Shown here: positions 61,401-64,000 of the stretch, in pieces
How positions within the stretch are numbered: the stretch's first letter is position 1
Layout of the letters: the number at the start of each line of letters is the position of its first letter
NCBI GenBank assembly: GCA_934216615.1
Contig: CAKQCB010000001.1
Span: forward strand, 744,001-808,000
Direction: 5' to 3'
DNA from: an uncultured Anaerolineae bacterium
Lineage (GTDB): Bacteria > Chloroflexota > Anaerolineae > Aggregatilineales > Phototrophicaceae
DNA length: 64,000 nucleotides
The notes under the pieces: model-generated
The model's input: the letters and a program-made list of their open reading frames with translations, nothing else
Databases searched by the model: none
What the model was told of the DNA's origin: nothing
Position numbers and translations under genes: made by a program

Positions 61401-61502
61401 TTGTGGTGTTACTGTGGGGGTTGGAGCAGGTTGACACGCTGCAAGAACAAAACTAACTACAAGTACAAATAAAACAATAAATGAGGCTCTTTGTTTTAGC
61501 AT
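58446..61502 (-). CDS. double-domain LivK-type substrate-binding lipoprotein
   Basis: A 1018-residue secreted lipoprotein. The signal peptide ends in the lipobox VLAAC (Cys22). A long Ala/Val/Glu/Thr-rich linker runs to about residue 160. Two LivK-like periplasmic-binding domains follow, residues about 165-550 and 615-1000, identical in amino-acid sequence. A Glu/Ala/Val/Thr linker of about 65 residues joins them. Each domain has 'VVIGVAVGLSGEGIAPLG', 'DDLCSAEGG' (with the usual Cys pair), 'VIGVVGPMCSSACLAAAPIF' and 'IATIHDGSAYGEGL'. It feeds the LivH/LivM/LivG/LivF transporter encoded downstream. One polypeptide would deliver two ligand sites. Confidence 0.92.
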   Translation of the reverse strand: MLKQRASFIVLFVLVVSFVLAACQPAPTPTVTPQPVEVATEVVEAVDAAATEAANLVDEALAEATEAAEDVEALATEAVEGAEALATEAAEAVEDALAEATEVASAIESVVTDALAEATEVAEGVDAVATEVVEAVEAVATEVVEVVEAVATEVVEETTDVAGDLANAVTIAPDGNVVIGVAVGLSGEGIAPLGIDIQRGVELALEDRPTVTVGGVEFAVSLDAQDDLCSAEGGQAVANRFTSDGNVIGVVGPMCSSACLAAAPIFDAAGYTTISPSCTGPVLTTSGFASFNRSVASDGFQGLVAASYIYNELGARTIATIHDGSAYGEGLVSVVAEAFVALGGEVVSADAVTVGDTDFRGLLEDVAQASPDLIYFVGFPAEAARLAEQRADVGLEDTPLMGADGIRGTEIVELAGSSAEGVYASAPISASSEALDAFLARYIETYGEEPPAPYHANGYDAANILLDGIEAVGSVDADGNLVVDRAALAEYVRGVAGVEGLTGVLSNDGTGELSAGSYGISVVTDGAFAQIATGTVAEGEVTIEAVEAEAVTEEPAETEAEETEAVATEEAEEVEAVATEETEAVEAEETEVAEAEEAVATEVMEEETTDVAADLANAVTIAPDGNVVIGVAVGLSGEGIAPLGIDIQRGVELALEDRPTVTVGGVEFAVSLDAQDDLCSAEGGQAVANRFTSDGNVIGVVGPMCSSACLAAAPIFDAAGYTTISPSCTGPVLTTSGFASFNRSVASDGFQGLVAASYIYNELGARTIATIHDGSAYGEGLVSVVAEAFVALGGEVVSADAVTVGDTDFRGLLEDVAQASPDLIYFVGFPAEAARLAEQRADVGLEDTPLMGADGIRGTEIVELAGSSAEGVYASAPISASSEALDAFLARYIETYGEEPPAPYHANGYDAANILLDGIEAVGSVDADGNLVVDRAALAEYVRGVAGVEGLTGVLSNDGTGELSAGSYGISVVTDGAFAQIATGTVAEGEVTIEAVEAEAEAEVETEAEVTPEATEAA
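58504..59660. repeat. 1157-bp direct repeat, copy A
   Basis: Direct repeat of 59854-61010 with an offset of exactly 1350 bases (450 codons). Reading both copies line by line I find one difference, G at 58557 versus A at 59907, which is synonymous (Ala). The copy encodes the second binding domain. Confidence 0.95.
59854..61010. repeat. 1157-bp direct repeat, copy B
   Basis: Partner of the copy at 58504-59660. Identity stops sharply on both sides, where the Ala/Glu/Val/Thr-rich linkers begin. This copy encodes the first binding domain. Confidence 0.95.
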
Positions 61503-61649
61503 GCCTTTTCTCCTTTATTGAAAAGCGTAGATACTAGAACCGAAACCATTAAACAAACCCATCTTGATGTACAGAAAACTGCGAGGCATCACTGTCCGTT
61601 TTACCATAACTTTCTTTAGACGCCAATTACTTTACAATATTCACTCATC

Positions 61650-62597
61650 TCAAAGTGAGTTTATCCCGTGTAGAGAGTCAAGATTATTCACCGCATAGGT
61701 GCGTACGCTAGCGTCGATACGGCCGATCAGACCGGAAAGTACATTTTTCGGGCCAATTTCAATGAATGTGTTGACCCCAGCCTTGACCATTTCTTGGACT
61801 GATTCTGTCCAACGCACAGAATTTGTAAGTTGTAAGTCTAATTCTTCTCTAATCTGTTGCGCTGTTTGGATGGGTGATGCGGACACGTTTGCAAAGACCG
61901 TCGTTTGTGCATTAACAAATGAGGTATTCGCCAAAGCAGTACGGAAGCCGACAGCAGCAGGTTCCATCAAAGGGGAATGAGCGGCGATACTCACAGCGAG
62001 TTTGACAATACGACGAGCGCCCGCGGCTTGTAACTGCTCAATTGCATAATCAAGGGTGGCAACATCTCCAGAAATCACGCGCTGGGTGGGACCATTATCG
62101 TTTGCTAGAACCACCACGCCCCCTGTGTGCGCGCTTGCATCCGCACAAACTTGACGAATCACGCTGGCATCTAACGCCATGACAGCGGCCATCGCCCCCG
62201 GGGAAGTTTCGCCAGCCTCAGTCATGAGGCGACCACGTTCACGAACAAGGCGTAAACCGTCCTCAAAAGAAACCGCGCCCGCTGCTGATAACGCGGTGAT
62301 TTCACCGAGGCTATGTCCAGCAACACAATAAGGTTGAGCATCCGCCACAGTTTCACGAAACGCACGTAACAGCGCGATGCTGGTGACGTATAAAGCAGGT
62401 TGTGTATTGAGTGTGAGATTGAGTTCCGCTTCAGGGCCTTCAAAACACAGGGTGGAAAGCGAGAAACCGAGGATTTCATCTGCTGTTTGAAATGTCTCTC
62501 GTACAATCGGGAATGTGTCTAATAAATCTTTCCCCATCCCGATGACTTGGGAACCTTGTCCCGGAAACACCAGCGCGGTCTTAGACCATTCGAGCAT
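61650..62597 (-). CDS. fabD: malonyl-CoA--ACP transacylase
   Basis: A 315-residue acyltransferase that loads malonyl groups on acyl carrier protein for fatty-acid synthesis. 'LVFPGQGSQVIGMGKDLL' is the start signature. The catalytic Ser lies in GHSLGEITAL, the substrate Arg in 'LRLVRERGRLM', the catalytic His in 'VSIAAHSPLMEPA' and the C-terminal 'FIEIGPKNVLSGLIGRI' is standard. Complete. It lies between rpmF (separated by a strong terminator) and the binding-protein gene. Confidence 0.95.
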   Translation of the reverse strand: MLEWSKTALVFPGQGSQVIGMGKDLLDTFPIVRETFQTADEILGFSLSTLCFEGPEAELNLTLNTQPALYVTSIALLRAFRETVADAQPYCVAGHSLGEITALSAAGAVSFEDGLRLVRERGRLMTEAGETSPGAMAAVMALDASVIRQVCADASAHTGGVVVLANDNGPTQRVISGDVATLDYAIEQLQAAGARRIVKLAVSIAAHSPLMEPAAVGFRTALANTSFVNAQTTVFANVSASPIQTAQQIREELDLQLTNSVRWTESVQEMVKAGVNTFIEIGPKNVLSGLIGRIDASVRTYAVNNLDSLHGINSL

Positions 62598-62655
62598 CTC
62601 AACAACCCTTTCCTCACAATGTATGGTGTGATGAACACTGTAAAATAGAGAATAG

Positions 62656-62694
62656 AAAAGAGTCGTTCATGGTTGCAAGACCATGAACGACTCT
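62656..62694 (-). terminator. strong intrinsic terminator after rpmF
   Basis: AGAGTCGTTCATGGT (62659-62673) and ACCATGAACGACTCT (62680-62694) form a perfect 15-bp stem with a 6-base loop; the minus strand continues TTTTC. Confidence 0.9.
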
Positions 62695-62714
62695 CATCTC
62701 ACCAATTAGATGGC

Positions 62715-62906
62715 TTATTGTTCAGCGCTTTTAACTTCAATCACGGTTTCGCCACGATATGAACCGCAAGCGGGGCAAACATGATGTGCAAGGTGATAAG
62801 CACCACAGGATGGACACTTTGCAAGCTGTTGCAAGCTCAACGCATCGTGAGCACGGCGTTTGTTGCGGCGGCTTGGCGAGTGACGTTTCTTAGGTAACGG
62901 ACCCAC
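62715..62906 (-). CDS. rpmF: 50S ribosomal protein L32
   Basis: A 63-residue L32p protein. The basic N-terminus ('PLPKKRHSPSRRNKRRAHDAL') is followed by a zinc ribbon with 'CPSCGAYHLAHHVCPACGSYRG', read here as two CPxCG knuckles, so this is the four-Cys zinc-binding form. GTG 62906 follows AGGAG at a 7-base spacing. It is transcribed from a near-perfect promoter through a leader that contains a terminator-like hairpin. Confidence 0.95.
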   Translation of the reverse strand: MGPLPKKRHSPSRRNKRRAHDALSLQQLAKCPSCGAYHLAHHVCPACGSYRGETVIEVKSAEQ

Positions 62907-62922
62907 GCGACTACTCCTCTAC

Positions 62923-62949
62923 AAAAAAACATCCAACCGAGCAGGTTGG
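62923..62949 (-). terminator. terminator-like hairpin in the rpmF leader
   Basis: CCAACC (62949-62944 on the minus strand) pairs with GGTTGG (62938-62933) around a 5-base loop, followed after three bases by seven T residues (62929-62923). It lies between the rpmF promoter and its AGGAG. The stem is only 6 bp, so it may be partial or conditional. Confidence 0.5.
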
Positions 62950-62975
62950 TATTGAGCGACTTAATATGCAGGGGC

Positions 62976-63005
62976 ATTATAAGGTTTTCAAGCGTTCAAT
63001 GTCAA
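62976..63005 (-). promoter_or_regulatory. near-perfect sigma70 promoter of rpmF
   Basis: On the minus strand TTGACA (63005-63000), 18 bases, TATAAT (62981-62976). Both hexamers are consensus. The transcript start near 62969 gives a leader of about 63 bases. Confidence 0.85.
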
Positions 63006-63136
63006 GGTAGCTTTGATTTAGGCCCTCAAGAATAAAGGGTTTCGTTTTCACGAAATGACGCGCTACCCTTTTACATGACAGTTACACGTCTCTAGGCAAC
63101 GCATCGATCCGTCTTAACCCGTATTGGAAATCGCTG

Positions 63137-63988
63137 ATGACAACGGCATTACAAACGATGCTCGAAACGATGATGGGTTGGAAAATCCAACAGGTCGATT
63201 TGATCAATCAAGGGCTTACACAGCTCTATAAAATCACAACGTTAGAAGGAAACTTTGTCTTAAAAATGCCTTTGCGTGACGATCATGATTTAATCATCGA
63301 AGCGCGGATGCTCCACTATTTAAAAGCACACTCTCAACTGCCTGTGCCACAAATCCTCATGGAAACGTCGGATATATTACTGCTTAGTTTTCATCAAGGG
63401 TCACACTTCTTTTCGCCAACCGTAGAACGTGAGATCGCTCACCAGCTTGCGCGGCTTCACTCCATCCGCGCTGATGCGTATGGTCTGCCGTTTGATACGC
63501 TGATCGGCGCTTTGCCACAACCCAACACGCAAGCCAGTTCATGGATCGAGTTCTTTAGCCAGTATAGATTGTGCTATATGGCAAAAATCGCCTTTGATGC
63601 GGGCCAGTTACCACGTCCGATGCTCCAGCAGATAGAGCATTTAAGTTCACGTCTGAATAGCTTTCTCGATGAACCGCCCTACCCTGCCTTAATTCATGGT
63701 GATCTGTGGTCAGGGAATGTGCTCGCCACTTATGACACCGCCACCGCATTCATCGATCCCGCAATCTATTATGCAGATCATGAAATTGAACTGGCGTTCA
63801 TCAACCTTTTTCATACGTTTGGCGACGCATTTTGGAATCCATACCAAGACTTAAAACCCATACGCCCCGAATTTTTCGAGGTTCGCCAACACATTTATAA
63901 TCTCTACCCACTCTTAGTGCATGTCACTTTATTTGGGGGAAGTTACCTTTCAAAAGTCGCGCATATTCTTCAGCGGTTTGCCCGTTAA
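63137..63988 (+). CDS. fructosamine kinase-like protein (FN3K/APH family)
   Basis: A 283-residue aminoglycoside-phosphotransferase-fold kinase. 'QGLTQLYKITTLEGNFVLKM' is the N-lobe with the ATP-binding Lys, and 'LARLHSIRADAYGLPFDTLIGALPQPN' matches the fructosamine-kinase insert. 'LIHGDLWSGNVLATYD' has the catalytic Asp and Asn, 'AFIDPAIYYADHEIELAFINLF' the metal Asp and the family YY.H.E motif, and 'FGGSYLSKVAHILQRF' the C-terminal end. Likely phosphorylates ketoamines (Amadori products) for protein deglycation. It is divergent from rpmF. A weak GGAA precedes the ATG. Confidence 0.88.
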   Translation: MTTALQTMLETMMGWKIQQVDLINQGLTQLYKITTLEGNFVLKMPLRDDHDLIIEARMLHYLKAHSQLPVPQILMETSDILLLSFHQGSHFFSPTVEREIAHQLARLHSIRADAYGLPFDTLIGALPQPNTQASSWIEFFSQYRLCYMAKIAFDAGQLPRPMLQQIEHLSSRLNSFLDEPPYPALIHGDLWSGNVLATYDTATAFIDPAIYYADHEIELAFINLFHTFGDAFWNPYQDLKPIRPEFFEVRQHIYNLYPLLVHVTLFGGSYLSKVAHILQRFAR

Positions 63989-64000
63989 TCCTGTTCGGGC

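Noticed and set aside
1..64000. Search by eye for tRNA, rRNA, T-box and common riboswitch motifs, insertion sequences and phage genes
   Set aside because: No convincing cloverleaf, T-box bulge sequence, transposase or integrase was recognised; a covariance-model search could still find a divergent element.

Overview
The window looks like a stretch of a bacterial chromosome from the phylum Chloroflexota, probably an Anaerolineae-type lineage. This is an inference from protein style: lipoproteins with Thr/Pro/Glu- and Ala/Val-rich linkers after the lipobox, an unusual membrane-bound Mur ligase with tandem DUF456 proteins, a GldA/GldF/GldG-like exporter with a DUF4340 partner, and a short primary sigma factor. 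Coding density is high. I see no rRNA, tRNA, CRISPR array, insertion sequence or prophage.

Layout. 1-4.2 kb: the end of a DUF4432-like sugar epimerase gene, a URO-D family protein, rsmD, a degenerate IrrE-like protein, then cca and hpt on the minus strand. 4.3-9.2 kb: a TGS-uridine kinase-like protein, an alkaline-phosphatase-superfamily hydrolase, a small membrane protein and nagA. 9.3-18.9 kb (minus strand): argC-argB-HNH gene-argD-argJ-carA-carB, preceded by a leader with a sigma70-type promoter, a short reading frame containing a run of Arg codons, an intrinsic terminator and a complementary antiterminator. 19.0-22.9 kb: an ABC exporter operon. 23.2-31.9 kb: the primary sigma factor, a LiaF-like membrane protein, a GNAT acetyltransferase, a membrane/GAF sensor, a three-S1-domain protein and FtsK. 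31.9-33.3 kb (minus): an SRAP protein and two small membrane proteins. 33.5-42.3 kb: psuG, then a cell-wall-like cluster (MurA-like protein without the catalytic Cys, alpha/beta hydrolase, membrane Mur ligase, two DUF456 proteins, ddl) and a PPC-type lipoprotein. 42.3-53.5 kb: an orphan response regulator, a membrane glycosyltransferase, a 3-hydroxyacid dehydrogenase, a pseudouridine synthase with a 38-residue repeat tail, plsC, a methyltransferase, an RMD-like epimerase, a quinone oxidoreductase, an aminotransferase with a terminator in its leader, and a Bax inhibitor-1 protein. 53.5-61.5 kb (minus): a Liv-type amino-acid ABC transporter whose binding protein carries two identical copies of the ligand domain. 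61.6-64 kb: fabD, rpmF and a fructosamine-kinase-like protein.

Main result. The arg-car run appears to be controlled by ribosome-mediated transcription attenuation. Arg codons lie 12 nt upstream of a segment that can pair with the 5' arm of the terminator in front of argC. Scarce arginyl-tRNA would stall the ribosome on the Arg run, favour the antiterminator and let polymerase into the genes that make acetylated ornithine precursors, ornithine and carbamoyl phosphate. Other points for a second look are the tandem-duplicated binding protein (1157-bp repeat with one silent difference), the MurA-like protein without its catalytic Cys next to a membrane Mur ligase, an HNH gene inside the arginine operon, and terminator-like hairpins in the leaders of rpmF and the 51.3-kb aminotransferase gene.
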